DNA of 64,000 nucleotides from Cinnamomum chago (GCA_038049695.1 CP142452.1:72235501-72299500), one strand, 5' to 3'. Numbered from the stretch's first letter, positions 41,401 through 51,639 are shown. The notes: generated by a model not told the origin, from the letters alone. A program made the numbers and translations.

Positions 41401-44400
41401 AAGGAAATATAAATAGGAGATTCCTGCAACAATACAGCTTACTGACAAAGAAACATCAAATTCAGAAACCTATTATGATCAAGCAAAGAAAAAAAAAACA
41501 ATGGTTAAAAACCTAAAAAACTCTAATGTAGAGATAGATAATTGATACAAGTTTTCCACAACTTTGCCAATTTTTTCTATCATAAATTCTACACTACAAG
41601 TGTTTGACTTCTAAAATTTGTAACTGAAAACAGATAAACAAACTGTTCTCTTAGAATGTCATGGTTTGTTGACCCTTCATCAACTTCGGGTGGCTTATAT
41701 TTTTTCTACTGTTTAATAATATAAATCTTTTCAAATAAGAGGCTAAATAATAAAAGCTAAAATGTAATACATTGTAAACAATGTGGTCACTGACATGCCT
41801 TTTCAGTCAAATCGAGTGCTCCACTTATAATGGTTGTCTCATCATGGGTGAGCTCGCCCCCCTTACCTGCCTAAAATAATAATGAAAAAAAAGAAGTAAT
41901 GTTACAAAGGATTTATTCCAAGAAAATGTCTATACATTTGGTACTTCTAACATTTCTAGCTGCAATTAGACTGATCACCTAGAAATATCTCTCACATATC
42001 TGCTACAGTTTCATTCAGAAAGACTTACCTCTTTGCCGTGTATAGAAACAAGGACTTTCAATTGAGCCCGCCTGAATAGTGCAGATTCATTATGTCCAAG
42101 TACACAATCAAGAAGCTGAAATAACTTAAACAAATTAGAGATGGGTACAGATATGTCTCTTCAAATGCTAAGTATTATCTTTCGAATGAATAAGGAGGCA
42201 AGAATGTCAAGATAAATAACATACACTCGTGCCTCTTAGCAGCAGAGTTGAAACATACAAGCAAAAGAGTTAGAAATCACTGCTGAAAAAAAAGAGAAAA
42301 AGGTTTCACAATGTATGGATAGTACTGCTCAAGGTCATCACAAATTCCAACAAGTGTATCTAAGTGTTAAGGAGTAGCATGAATTTACAAGGCTACAACA
42401 TTCCATGAAAAATATTGAGAAGATCATAGTATGGCATTCAGTGGCAAAATACTGCATATGCCCACAAGGTGCGTCAGCGTCCTCATCAAGTAAAGATACA
42501 GACAAAAGCTTCCTCCTATCTAAGAGATACAAATTTTAGCTATGCATTGACCTACCCAGTCACATTTCTGATATTCACATTTGAATTAATACTCAAAACT
42601 AGAATATACAAGCTCCCAATTACTCCCCAAAAAAAGGAACAAATAAAAAGCTCAAAATAATGAAGAAAATCCCCATGTGGTCCTAGGAGTTAGGAGAAAA
42701 ACTGTTATTTTCCATTCTATGAATAAAATTTTAACAGAAAAACCGCAAGGATCAAGGAGAATATTAGAGGTAGTACATAGTACACCAACAAAAATAGGAC
42801 CATTGGGAATATATTATCCACTAAACACTGAGCTAGAAAAACTAGCATCATCAAATGGACATTTGGGTTAGACTTAAGAAGGATTAAAAAAAAACCAAAT
42901 GCACACATATGACCATAGCTCTGTGATCATGTCAGATTGCTTCCTTGGACTTGGATTTTCTCCCATAACCCTAACTTCACCAATTGAAGGAAAAGATGTG
43001 AGGCTACAGCATTAATCTTCATTTATAATTTATTTGGATTGCTTGAAACAAATGAATTTTTATTCTCGAGAAGAAATTCTTTAATTGATCTGCATCTAGT
43101 TTGTACCTATTAATCATAGAAAAATGTCATGGATTAAACACCGGATTTGCTAAAATATCTATGACCTCATTTACACTCCTAGAAAATGTAAACTCTCTAA
43201 CCTCCCTCATTATAAAGCAAATTTCCATGGTATCATCTGAGTGTCATGCAGCCATAAGAAATCATTTAATGAACCCTCCTCAATAACAAGATGACCTGAA
43301 ATTTTTCATTGCCTTCATGGCCTCAAGGGTGTCATATTTCATTTGAATCTTTAATCCCATCGATTTTGAATACATTAAATCACACCCCCCCACCACCCCC
43401 CCCCCCCCCCCCCCCCCCCCAAAACCCCCAAAAAAAAAAAAAAAAAAAACTTTTCCAATAAAACCAAAAAATAAAAACAGAAAAAAAATCCCAATCCAAC
43501 CACATGCACAAACACAAAATGATTTGGTGCTTACCTGTTTCTGACAAACTGGCTTCTACACAACATTGGATTGATCATGCAAAAACACATGAACCAACAC
43601 TTTATTTAAGGGCTAAAAACTGTCAAATGGCCCCCATTTTCTGTCCACCATTGAGCCATCCATGAAACTTTTCCATTTCCCCTTACACCATCACGCGGCA
43701 TGCATGCAAGAGAGCTGCACTGTTATTTTCAAAATAGTGATCGGGCCTCTCTTCATATTTCAAATAACTGATAAGACCACCCCCACCCCCCACATCATCC
43801 CCCCCCCCCCCCCCCCCATAATAATACCAGGGAAACCCATTTTCTGTCCACAATTGAGCCATCCATGAAACTTTCCATTTCCCCTTACACCATCACGTGG
43901 CATGCATGCACGAGAGCTGCACTGTTATTTTCAAAATAGTGATCGGGCCTCTCTTCATATTTCAAATAACTGATAAGAAACCTCCCCGCCCCCCCCCCCC
44001 CCCCCCCCCCCCCCCCACAATACCAGGGAAACACAGCTTCCCTCTTACCACCCTATTGTCATTGAACTTGTAGTCTGTCATTCAACTACTAGTTATTAAT
44101 TCTCTCAAGCTTCAACAAATTTCTCCATTTGTACTAGTGTCATTGTCTCTGACAGACATATAAAGATTGTTGCATTGTCATCACATAATTTTGATTCAAT
44201 GATACATCCAAATCAACCATTGAAAAAAGTTATTGTTTTAAATTCATTAAAAAAATGATATATCAGCCTAGCATGAAGTTAACATAAAATAATATCAAAC
44301 ACAAGGGTTCAGCAAGGTAAACTACAGACAACTAAGATAAAACAAAGAAATCTAACTTATTAAAATAGATCTAAGAAAAAAAAAATCAGTAATAATAACA

Positions 44401-47400
44401 GTGATACTCAATGCAAAGATAAGAAATAATGGCACAAGAAGTAAAACAGATCACGAACACAGATCAACATATTCTAAGATTCACTATATAACAAAGAAAT
44501 CTAGCAGAAGCTTTGAGCAGGATGGTGTTGAAGGCAGGAAATCAGAATCTCATCAGTGGATTCAGGGTAGCCAAAAAGGCTCCTGCTATCTCTCACTCGC
44601 AGTTTGCGGATGACACCCTCATTTTCTGTGAAGCCAATGAAGATCAAATAAAAAACGTCAAAGCCATCCTTTATTGCCTTGAAGCAGTGTCGGGTTTAAA
44701 GATCAATTTCTTCAAAAGTGAACTGATTGGTATAAGAGTAGAGGAGTCTCTCTTGAGCCAATATGCAAAAACTCTTGGATGCAAAGTGGGATCCTTCCCG
44801 GCGACCTATCTAGGTCTTCTTGACTAGGAAGCACGGACACCTCTCCGGGGCCGTCGTGTCCGTGTCCGACACGGACACGCTCCGGACACGTGTCGGACAC
44901 GCTAAAAAGAGTATCTTATTTATTGTTTTATATTTTATATTCCGGACACGTTGGGGGCACGCTCGGACACGTTGGGGACACGCTTGGGACACACTGGGAC
45001 ACGTTAGGGACACGCTGGCCTCTTTTAATTAGAAAAAAAACTAAAATTAGAGTAAAAAAGAGAAGAAAACGGGGCTGTTTGTAAAAAGTCATAACTTAAG
45101 AGGAAAGGAAAAGGGGGCTCTTTTAATTCGTCCATCCAACTCCAGCCCTAAACGAAAGAGAAAAAACCCCATTCGTCCGTCTAGTCCTAACGAAAGAAGA
45201 AGAAAAAGAAGATATGCTATGTCGGCGTGTCCATGTCCATGTATATGATTAGATATGATTAGATTTATTATTATTATTATTATTATTAAATATTAACGTG
45301 TCTCTGACGTGTCCGTGTCCTACTTTTTTGAGAAATGTCGTGTCGGCGTGTCCGTGCCGTGTCGTGTCGTGTCTGTGTCCCGTGTCCGTGCTTCTTAGTT
45401 CCTTGATGTAGGGGGCAAGCTAACAAAGTGGTATGGGGTCCTGTGGTGGAAAAAGTGGAAAGAAAGTTGTCTACTTGGAAAGCCAGTTACTTGTCTTTGG
45501 GAGGAAGGATAACCCTCATCAAAGCAGTGATGGGAAATCTCCCTATCTACTTCATGTCGATTCTAAAATGCCCAATCACTGTAAGTAACATGATAGAGAA
45601 GCTACAAAGGGATTTTCTATGGCATGGAAATAGTACTAAAAAGAAATTCCATTTAATAGACTGGGTGTGAGTGTGTACATCAAAATTGGAAGGAGGACTT
45701 GGCATCAGATTGTTAAGGAAAATGAACCATGCTTTACTAGGAAAATGGCTTTGGAGGCTAGGGGACGAGTCGGAAGGTCTATGGAGGTTGGTCGTGTTGG
45801 AAACATATGGAAATTAGAGGGATGGTTGGGAGGTTCAAGGTGCGGCCTATAAGTACTCGGCAATGTGGAAAGGCATAATCTCTAGCAGCGAAAAGTTTAT
45901 GCAGAACATCAGAATATCAGATACCATGTTTGCTCGGGGAAGAAAATTGTTTTTTGGAAAGACACATGGATAGGAGAGGAGCCTTTAGCGTCTAAGTTTC
46001 CAGACCTGTTCAATTGTGCTCGAGACAAGCAAGCAAAGGTGGAAAACTATATGTATCGTTCTGGCATGAGTGGACAGATCACGTGGAGCCCGACGTTCAG
46101 AAGGAATCTGAAGGAGAATGAGGAGATTCAATTTCTGTCTTTTAAGGGATATTCATTTTCCCGAGGACATGGAAGACACAAGGATTTGGAAAGCGTCAAA
46201 AAATGGGTCTTTCTCTGTCTTTTCTTTCTATGCGGCATTATCGGCAATAGTAGAGAGCAAAAGATTGCTCTTCGAAGTAGAGAGCCAAAGTAGTTTGGCA
46301 AGCATATGGAGGATCAAGGCTCCACCCTGGGTAGTGGCTTTTGGATGGATTGCTCTCCGAAGAAGAATCCTAACTCTAGATAATCTAAGGAAACGAGGAA
46401 AGATTGTTGTTAACGGTTGTCAAATGTGTTTAGAGGATGTGGAAACGGTAAGCCATCTTCTTTTAAGGTGCAGCTATGCGATGAAAATTTGGAACTCTGT
46501 TATAAATTGGTTCGAATGCAAATGGGCTATGCCGAAGACGCTTCAACACCTTTTTGAGTGGTGGATTTCTCCGATTGGGTCTAAGAAAGGAAAGGAGTTA
46601 TGGAAGCTTTCTTTTTTAGCAGTCATTTCGCATAAATGGAAGGAGAGAAATGTTCGGAGGAAATCTTAGTGGTAAGATTAAATTCTCAGTAGGACAATGG
46701 GTGCAGATCAATCCTGCTTTCAAAGACTATCCCATTGATCAAATTATGTTCAATTGGAAGGAGATAGCTTTCTCGTAAACAGGGGTTAGGGCAGTCCTAG
46801 TATCCTTAGTCTTTTGGTTCCCTTGTAGCTGAGTAGTTTGTTTTGTTTGGGATTTCAAAGGTTGTACTTTTGCTTGTTTTTTCCTTTCTCCAGATCAGTA
46901 TAATCCTTTTGTACTGATTTCTTTTCTGTTTTAATGAAAGTTACCATTCAAAAAAAAAAAAAAAACAACAAAGAAATCTAATTATGCCCGTGTTGTGTGT
47001 GAATGAGTGCCAACAGAGAAATGTCTGTGAAGTGGAAGCCTTCAAAATTAAGTTACTAGGAACTCTCAAAGGTACCCAACTAGAAACTTGATCGCAACCA
47101 GTTAAAAGTGCAAATCTGTTTCCATTTATCATACTTAGCCAGCTAAAAGAAAATACGATAATACCTTCCCTCACAGATTTTTAAAATTCAACTGTTGCGT
47201 ATAAAAATTACCTTCCCAACAGGATAAGCTATTGGATAGCAAACTATCATCAAAATACGCACGAGCCATACAAAATTTGCACCCACAGCAAGTCCATACC
47301 TTGTACATATGGATTGTGGAATAACCTGAGAATGATACAAAAGGGTAAGACAGAAAATGATTCAATTACACACCAAGAAACATAACAAAGTCTGAACTCC

Positions 47401-50400
47401 AAAATCAAATCATAAAATAATTTTCGAAAGTCCATGTACCTCTCCGAAAGCTAAAACAAAGGTTACTGACAATATAACAGCAACAAACGGATGGAATAAC
47501 TTATCCAGACATATAGGAAGGGCCTGCAGATAGAAGAATCAGACAGTCAATATCAGCATGCACTTAAGGTAAAATGTAATATTGGAACGAAAAGGTTGGC
47601 AGAATAAGAGGCCAACATAATGAATATATCAAAATTTGATTAGAAGTAGTTAAAAAAATTTACAGTTATCCCTCAAGTATAAATGATAAATAAATAGGTT
47701 TGTCTCTGTAGCAAAGCTAACAGCAATGAGGCAGGTTTAATTTTTGAGTGTATTTGGACATCCAGAGCTGGTTCAAAATTCTCAAACCAACCACTTATTC
47801 GCACGAACTCAGGTTGATCCCAATCATTGCGACTGTTGGATTAAATCACCGAAAACTACATTTATAAACCATTGGACTTTGGGGACATAAGATCAATGGG
47901 CATTATTATCTGATGCTGCACATCACTAATCCATTTTGCTTACTACAACCCGCATCATGCATCCAGGTGGGCCCCACCAAATGGCTTTTACAACCCCATA
48001 TATCTACATAAAATAAATGATCAGGTGAGCTACACAGATCATGATATTATCATCAGTTTTAGATGGGGCCCACCTGTAATAACATCTACTTCCTATCACC
48101 CACTACAACTCCCCCCCAAAAAAAAAAAAAAAACCACCAAAAAGAAGAAGTCGAAGTGAATTGGCACCACACTTTCATATGGACTATATCCACCATTAGA
48201 TTTTCAAAAAAATAAATAAAAATAAGGCATGTCTAGTGTTCGTCTTTGAGCCGATGAAATCAAGTGTCCAAAAAGTCAGATGACAACCCTTTTTTTTTTG
48301 GCCCAACTTTATCCATGATAAGACTTCCCTATCCCAACAATTGGCATGCATATATGGAAAACAAAAATCTATATTAGTAAGAGCAAGGCAGTAAGCCAAC
48401 AAAAAGGAAAAGGATTTTATTTTAACAAATCAATCCGCACACAAGCACCTTGTGGTTGTAGAACTAAAATCATTATCTTCAACATCATCTTAGCCTTAAA
48501 TAGAGTACTAACTGTACGCATTGCATATTCAAATTTATATAACAAGGATAAATAGTTAAAGAAGAAACCAAGTAAAAAAAACTGTACCTCCATCGCACAA
48601 GCATTGCATAAAAGCAAAGTCACAAGAAGTTGATGCTGCTTTTGAACAACTGGAAGTATGACAGCTGCAAAATACAGTTTATCCCCCCCCCCCCCCCACA
48701 AAAAAAAAAGGAGAGAAAGAAACCATCAGGCATGATGTTCTGGCTCTTATCAGCATAAACATAAAAATTAGCACCACACTCCACCACATGGAAATGGTAA
48801 TATGTGCTAGTCTTCAACTTAAAAAGTAAGGTGTGCTCGGAACCTGGCATGAAATAATGCATGTAAACTTTCTTTGACAACTTGCATCGTGCAAGATCTA
48901 AAGCCTTGACCAAGTTTAACACCATATTTTCCCGATACAAAAAACTAGACCATAGAGACACAATTGAAATCCATGTTAACAATAAAATGCAGCTTATGAC
49001 AAGTCTACTAAAATCATGTAACTGAACTTCTTTAATCAAAATAAAGAACCCACATTATCCATCAGAATTCCATAGTTTGGAATACAGTCCAAATCTGAAA
49101 CATCCAACTTTGGAGACCAAAAGTTCTATAGGAAAAACATAAAACTAACAAAAAATCGCCAACAGCCACTTGTAAAAAGAAAAGGAAAATGCCCAAAATT
49201 TCTAATAAGTTCACCAATGCCCCCAAAACATATCAATCATCAGTCATAACACTGCAACCTTGGGCCCGTTTGTCACTTTACTAGAATAGTAAAAGTTAAG
49301 TAAAGCCTCCATTTTTTAGACAAGATGTCACATCAAAAGCACTTTAATTTAAAATTCTCTCCATTTATTTTTAAAAAAAAGTCAAAAGGCAACCACCTTT
49401 ATCCACTAAATGACAAAAAAACTCCACTTTTCTATACAAAAAGTCAAAAAGATTCCATACCAAACAATTAAAAATAAAATAACATCGTAACTCACTTATA
49501 TTTTATTTCCTCTTGATTTGATGCTTTACTTCGCTTCATTTCACTTGATTTTAAAAGTAAAATTACCAAACGGGCTAGGCACATCAATAATCTACATATG
49601 CCTCCTATAATGGGATTTAATCCAATTAAAACCATTCAAAGTGTATCATATGACACAAAAATGCTCCTAACCATCTGATGAGTAATCAAACCAATCATCA
49701 CTTTAAACACAGTTCTCTATGCATAAACCGAAAATCAAACCTGACCTTCCAATCAGTGGCCACCAAACACAGTTGAACAGGCACAAGTGATCAAACTTAA
49801 GTAGGTCAATAATAGGATGGTCTGATGATCTGATCATAAGGTGATAATGTTTTAGAGAATGGCTACCTACACACTACAAATGACTCTCTGCACACTGCAT
49901 TTGAAAAAAAAAAAAACAAAATTTTTTTTTTTCCTAAACTACCCTCGCCCTGATTCGTTCGGCGACACAGGGCCGAACGAATCGAGTTTTTCGGCGACAC
50001 AGGGCCAAGCAAATCCCGAACGAATCAGATTTGCCGATTTCAATGGCAATTTTTTTTTTTTTTTACATCCAAAGCATTTGATTCTTCTCCATTTGCTTGT
50101 CCACCGTGAGAGGGAGAGAGGATGGGGAGAGGGTGACCGGGCGGTGGTCGGTGATGAGCGGGGAGAGGGAAATAGAGAGGGAGAAGGAGAAGGAGAGTGG
50201 GCGGGCAGCGGGCCGCGACGAGCAGGGAGAGGGAAAGAGAGGGAAATAGAGAGGGAAATGGAGAGGAAGAGAGAGAGGAGAGGAAGGGGAGAGGGTGGGC
50301 GGGCGGGCGGTGGACAACGTGGAGAAGGGAGAGAGAGGGAAGGAGAGGGCGAGGGTAGTTTAGGAATTTTTTGTTTTTGTATTTTTTTTTTTTAAATGAA

Positions 50401-51639
50401 GTGTGTAGAGAGGACTTTGTAGTGTGTAGGTAGTCACTCTCAATGTTTTATCCAGAAGCAAACTGACCGGATTTGAAAGCCTTAAATGAAGAAAAACTGT
50501 AATACTGAAATGGAATCCAAAAATATCCAAACCCTTCAAATCAAATCAGATGACACAAAATCGATCCTAACTGTCTCATCTGCACTTCAGCAGCTAGCCA
50601 TCAAATCAAATGTAGATAGCTAAAGTGGGACAAATAATCACCACTCCAAACTCCCTAATTGACACAGAAATCACAAAAAAAAAGTCTTGCCATGCAATCA
50701 CTAGCCATCAAACAAACGGCTGAAAAACAATAATCGATCACACTAAGGCATAGTGAGAAATAAGATAATCCGATCACTTCAAAGTTCAATCTTTTTTCCC
50801 CATCGAAAGCCCAACCGATCCAATTTAGAACCATAAATGAAGAAATTAGAAAACTAAAAACTAGAATCCAATCCGAGCCGTCGAAATCCTATCAGATGAC
50901 ACACAATCCATCACAACACTCCGATTGGCAACCAAATCGGTCACCACTCCAAACTCAAGTCATTGGCGCGCAAACCAAAAGGTCAAACATAAACCTCCGA
51001 TCAGCGGCCATCAAATAAACAGCAAGAAAAACAAACCACAATAAGATGATTCAATCGCTTCAAAGTATAAACTTTTTCTCATCCCGACCGAATTTGAAAG
51101 CGCTAAATGAAGAAAAATGGAAATCCAACCCAACCAAACCATTCAAGTCGCATCAGATCACACAAAAAATAAAAAAATAAAAAAAAATCGGTTATAGCAC
51201 TCCGATCACCACTCCAAATTCAGTGATCGACGCACAAACAGCTAAACAGCAACAACAAAATGATCCGATGACTTCAAGTTAAACGCATGAATCTTGTCTA
51301 ATCCTAGCCCTAACTAATCGAATGCGAAAGCAGTAAAGTAAAGTAAAAATAAAAAATAAAAAAAAGGAGAGGATCGAACAGACCTGCCTGCTTCTTCTCG
51401 ATGGAAGTTCCGCTGCGCTGGAGGATCTCGAGGTCGACGAGACCGAGAGACATGAGTCCGAGGGTGAGTCCGGACATGATTCCGGCGAAGAGGACGAGGA
51501 AGCAGGAAACTCCGGCGTACGTGAACAGCCAGAAGGTTCCGAACTCGACGTTCCCCTCATCTACGAACAGATCCTGGGATGAATACGAACTTCGAGCGAT
51601 CGCTAGGGCATTGATCGCCATCATCATCTTCATCGTCAT
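26430..51639 (-). CDS. CNNM/DUF21 and CBS-domain membrane protein, 13 exons
   Basis: The predicted protein has 513 aa. Exons, minus strand: 51639-51384, 48664-48588, 47523-47440, 47325-47212, 42115-42029, 41870-41799, 36295-36228, 35060-34973, 34860-34787, 34317-33936, 33483-33437, 33339-33264, 26546-26430 (TAA). Every junction keeps frame; all introns are GT-AG except intron 6 (GC-AG). The first ATG is taken as start; a second Met lies a few codons in. Residues about 30-180 form the DUF21/CNNM transmembrane domain, with [20 protein letters not shown] in TM1 and an AFGEVIPQ motif. The CBS pair follows: [22 protein letters not shown], then after a Ser/Asn-rich insert of about 75 residues [18 protein letters not shown]. 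The C-terminus is Arg/Ala-rich. CNNM-family proteins act in Mg2+ and other metal transport across membranes; the plant role is inferred. Confidence 0.93.
26547..27567. other. Intron 12 of the CNNM gene, downstream of the Copia insertion
   Basis: AT-rich intron sequence ending (minus strand) at the acceptor TTTTTTCAG of the last exon. The 5-bp GATAG at 27563-27567 is one half of the Copia target duplication. Confidence 0.6.
27568..27790 (+). repeat. 5' LTR
   Basis: Begins TGTCAATCCAGCCC and ends CTAAATGATA, directly before the primer binding site. It contains CTTTATAATGAGAAG, a possible TATA element. Confidence 0.95.
27791..27803 (+). promoter_or_regulatory. Primer binding site for initiator tRNA-Met
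   Basis: TGGTATCAGAGCC follows the 5' LTR without a gap and is the usual complement of the plant initiator-Met tRNA 3' end. Confidence 0.9.
27825..28575 (+). repeat. Diverged duplication in the Copia leader
   Basis: About 27830-28090 and 28290-28570 share ordered blocks: GTGGCCCACCTG, CAGCGGAA, CATCAGA(A/G)GTAGG, TTTCATCTC(G/A)GCCGTC and GCGAAAATAT, at an offset of about 450 bp. The leader was duplicated before this insertion. Confidence 0.7.
28812..28977 (+). pseudogene. N-terminal gag segment, out of frame with the rest
   Basis: An ATG at 28812 opens a typical Copia gag start ([11 protein letters not shown], then YNSWAFQFQ). After about 50 codons the frame runs through an A8 tract (28951-28958) and stops at TAA 28974-28976. 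The following gag-pol frame is offset by one base at this tract. Thus the polyprotein of this copy is broken near its start, unless slippage or a sequencing error in the homopolymer explains it. Confidence 0.8.
28921..32943 (+). CDS. Copia gag-pol polyprotein
   Basis: Open for about 1,340 codons. In order: a gag region ([15 protein letters not shown]); two CCHC knuckles near residues 196-230 ([14 protein letters not shown] and [14 protein letters not shown]); an aspartic protease ([11 protein letters not shown], about 323); a GAG-pre-integrase HHCC region (LWHNRLGHP); the integrase with its three acidic residues (HSDVWG about 516, RSDSGGEY about 580, AERKNR about 615); a reverse transcriptase with [19 protein letters not shown] and YVDDI (about 1023); and RNase H (YADADWAG about 1186, [16 protein letters not shown]). 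All catalytic motifs seen are intact. The natural start is upstream at 28812, in another frame, so the first ATG here is not the true initiation site. Confidence 0.95.
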   Translation: MDLNLYRQKMKKKILAWKTKDAKIKTWLLGSVEHHFILNLRPCKTAREMWDYLKKIYQQGNAARQFQLELDISQFTQGTQSIQEYYNGFRRLWSEYDEIKFAKVSDALLPELLPLQQSSHRDQFLMKLRREFETVRSNLMSRASLPSLDDCLQELLREEQRLVTKTSLEQQGSNEAPLAYVATTRPSPRDISKVQCHNCRKYGHYANQCKAKICRYCKATGHVIEECRKKNRNSTSRNYVQSGPGTSTVSSAPTAYTITTPPYASSDFSGSLQYDSSSQPGSSSQSASPAPLTPEMVNQMIINALASMNITGTDSSLSNTWYLDSGASNHMTSSPITLQNVVPYTGHLTVQAANGDHLPITSVGDTPGPLPLTNVLVSPHLATNLVSVGQLVENNCNVSFSSSGCVVQDQESGEVIARGPKRGRLFPLPMSSVIENKTLHQFFCFFIQNNSRLWHNRLGHPNASTMSTLFQSGLINKPVDSASFECDSCKLGKSKTLPFPHSTTGSTACFDLIHSDVWGIAPTLSHSHFKYFVTFIDDDSRFTWIYLLHSKSDVLNAFKFFVNYVENQFSKCIKTLRSDSGGEYVSKDFQSFLNNKGIISQRTCPYTPQQNGVAERKNRHLLDVTRTLLIESSVPPRFWIEALTTAVYLINRLPSHTIAHLTPHFKLFGHHPVFDHLHTFGCVCFVHLPPTERTKLTAQSRRCAFLGYATNQKGFVCYDPIGRRIRVSRNVVFFENQYFFQTHIDCPHPSSPALLPGFSDQTSVTRFNPAFVYHRRDKPPIADGPPPDPPPTTGSTPTPALRRSSRNSRPPERYGFTHTSLMTTLSSIPIPSSYLQAVQQDCWNQAMKEELDALALNHTWDIVECPTAVKPIGCKWIYSIKLKSDGSLDRHKARLVALGNRQEYGIDYEDTFAPVAKMTSVRLLLAIAASQSWPLYQMDVKNAFLHGDLHEEVYMRIPQGVPSPSKRSVCRLRKSLYGLKQAPRAWFETFRGRLCESGFTQSPYDPSLFLCHTSTGVTVLLVYVDDIIITGTDDGMIKSLQASLRTYFHMKDLGPLHYFLGLEVHQSPKGLFVNQHKYTSDLIELAGLHDSSPVDTPVEVNLKLSKTDGDLLPDPHTYQRLVGSLVYLTITRPDISYAVNLVSQFMTAPRHLHLTAVKRIIRYLLSTVSRGLYYPKDNPLHLTAYADADWAGCQDTRRSTTGWCMYLGNSLISWKCKKQASVSRSSTEAEYRAMSSACSEVLWLRGLLSELGFTQTSPTPLHADNTGAIRITENPVFHERTKHIEVDCHFIRDEFKRDVITLPHVPTEFQFADIFTKGLPRPRHQFLVSKLLLYDSPASI
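32940..32950 (+). promoter_or_regulatory. Polypurine tract
   Basis: TTTGAGGGGGGG lies just before the 3' LTR and overlaps the polyprotein stop codon (TGA), the usual place for plus-strand priming. Confidence 0.85.
32951..33173 (+). repeat. 3' LTR
   Basis: Matches the 5' LTR at every position compared by eye; ends directly at the GATAG target duplication. Confidence 0.95.
37425..38185. repeat. Diverged tandem repeat, four units of about 160 bp
   Basis: Units share GATTCATCA(C/T)GGATTTT, ATTTGCGAAAAA, a GTGGGC(A/C)CC block and AAAGGCC(A)AAAA. Copies start near 37430, 37560, 37900 and 38040. The second unit is split by the insertion at 37667-37807. Confidence 0.65.
37667..37807 (+). mobile_element. 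Short poly-A retroposon (SINE-like) with 9-bp target duplication
   Basis: 141 bp ending in a 17-18-bp A run, flanked by TCATCATGG at 37658-37666 and 37808-37816. It has a B-box-like AGGATTCGAAACTGC. A clear A box is not seen, so it may be 5'-truncated. Confidence 0.7.
38275..38460. repeat. CGTATCGG-type motif array
   Basis: Starts CATGGTTTAAAATATCAGCC and continues with CGTATCGTATCGGCC and GATACGGCCGATA. It resembles the outer ends at 36721 and 63150. Confidence 0.45.
40090..41055 (+). mobile_element. Degenerate Copia fragment: RNase H end, PPT and LTR
   Basis: A broken RNase H region can be followed through frameshifts: [20 protein letters not shown], then [20 protein letters not shown], then [10 protein letters not shown] and HHITI. 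It ends at AAGGGGGG (40804-40810), a polypurine tract, followed at 40811 by an LTR-like TGTGAAGACACATAA with TATATAAAG near 40970. No left LTR or other domains were found. In intron 6 of the CNNM gene, different in sequence from the young Copia. Confidence 0.75.
43389..44020. repeat. Tandem duplication with long poly-C tracts
   Basis: Two copies of a roughly 195-bp unit (about 43636 and 43840; shared GAGCCATCCATGAAACTTT and CGGCATGCATGCA / GTGGCATGCATGCA) each end in poly-C followed by ATACCAGGGAAAC. C runs: 43396-43420, about 43800-43817 and 43989-44016. On the coding strand of the host gene these are G runs. Confidence 0.85.
44504..46966 (+). mobile_element. 5'-truncated LINE, reverse transcriptase to poly-A, in intron 4
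   Basis: A 14-bp target duplication AACAAAGAAATCTA flanks it (44490-44503, 46967-46980), and the 3' end has a 15-bp A tail. It begins within the reverse transcriptase: [20 protein letters not shown] and FADDTLIF are visible, then [20 protein letters not shown], and finally a zf-RVT region ([37 protein letters not shown]). Several stops and frameshifts show it is dead. It is interrupted by the TIR element at 44824-45398. Confidence 0.9.
44824..45398. mobile_element. hAT-like TIR element nested in the LINE (575 bp)
   Basis: The ends are CTAGGAAGCACGGACAC and GTCCGTGCTTCTTAG, inverted. A diverged 8-bp target duplication (CTTCTTGA 44816-44823, TTCCTTGA 45399-45406) splits the LINE reverse transcriptase codons. 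The subterminal zones are arrays of GGACACG and CGTGTC. It shares TCCTACTTTTTTGAGAAATG with the 10113-11339 element, so they are one family. Confidence 0.8.
48683..48697 (-). repeat. G15 run next to an intron acceptor
   Basis: On the transcribed gene's sense strand a run of 15 G ends 18 bases before the start of the acceptor of exon 2 (exon from 48664). Confidence 0.85.
49262..49576. mobile_element. MITE with GGGCCCGTTTG ends
   Basis: The left end GGGCCCGTTTG and right end CCAAACGGGCT are inverted, about 315 bp. The interior resembles the MITEs at 53812 and 60581 (TTCACTTGATTTTAAA, GAAGTGAAGTGAAA-type motifs). It lies in intron 1 of the CNNM gene. Confidence 0.65.
49855..50441. mobile_element. 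Mutator-like element with perfect 9-bp target duplication
   Basis: TIRs of about 55 bp (GAGAATGGCTACCTACACAC on the left; GTGTGTAGGTAGTCACTCTC on the right) flanked by AATGTTTTA (49846-49854 and 50442-50450). Interior: a GGCGACACAGGGCC repeat with ATTCGTTCGG inverted copies, then GA-rich DNA. No recognisable captured gene. In intron 1 of the CNNM gene. Confidence 0.9.

Noticed and set aside
41791-41799. GT donor four bases downstream for intron 6 of the CNNM gene
   Set aside because: It would shift the frame; the GC donor joins the conserved protein exactly.
49859-50395. 178-codon open frame on the plus strand
   Set aside because: Low-complexity Arg/Glu/Gly from GA-rich DNA within the Mutator-like element.
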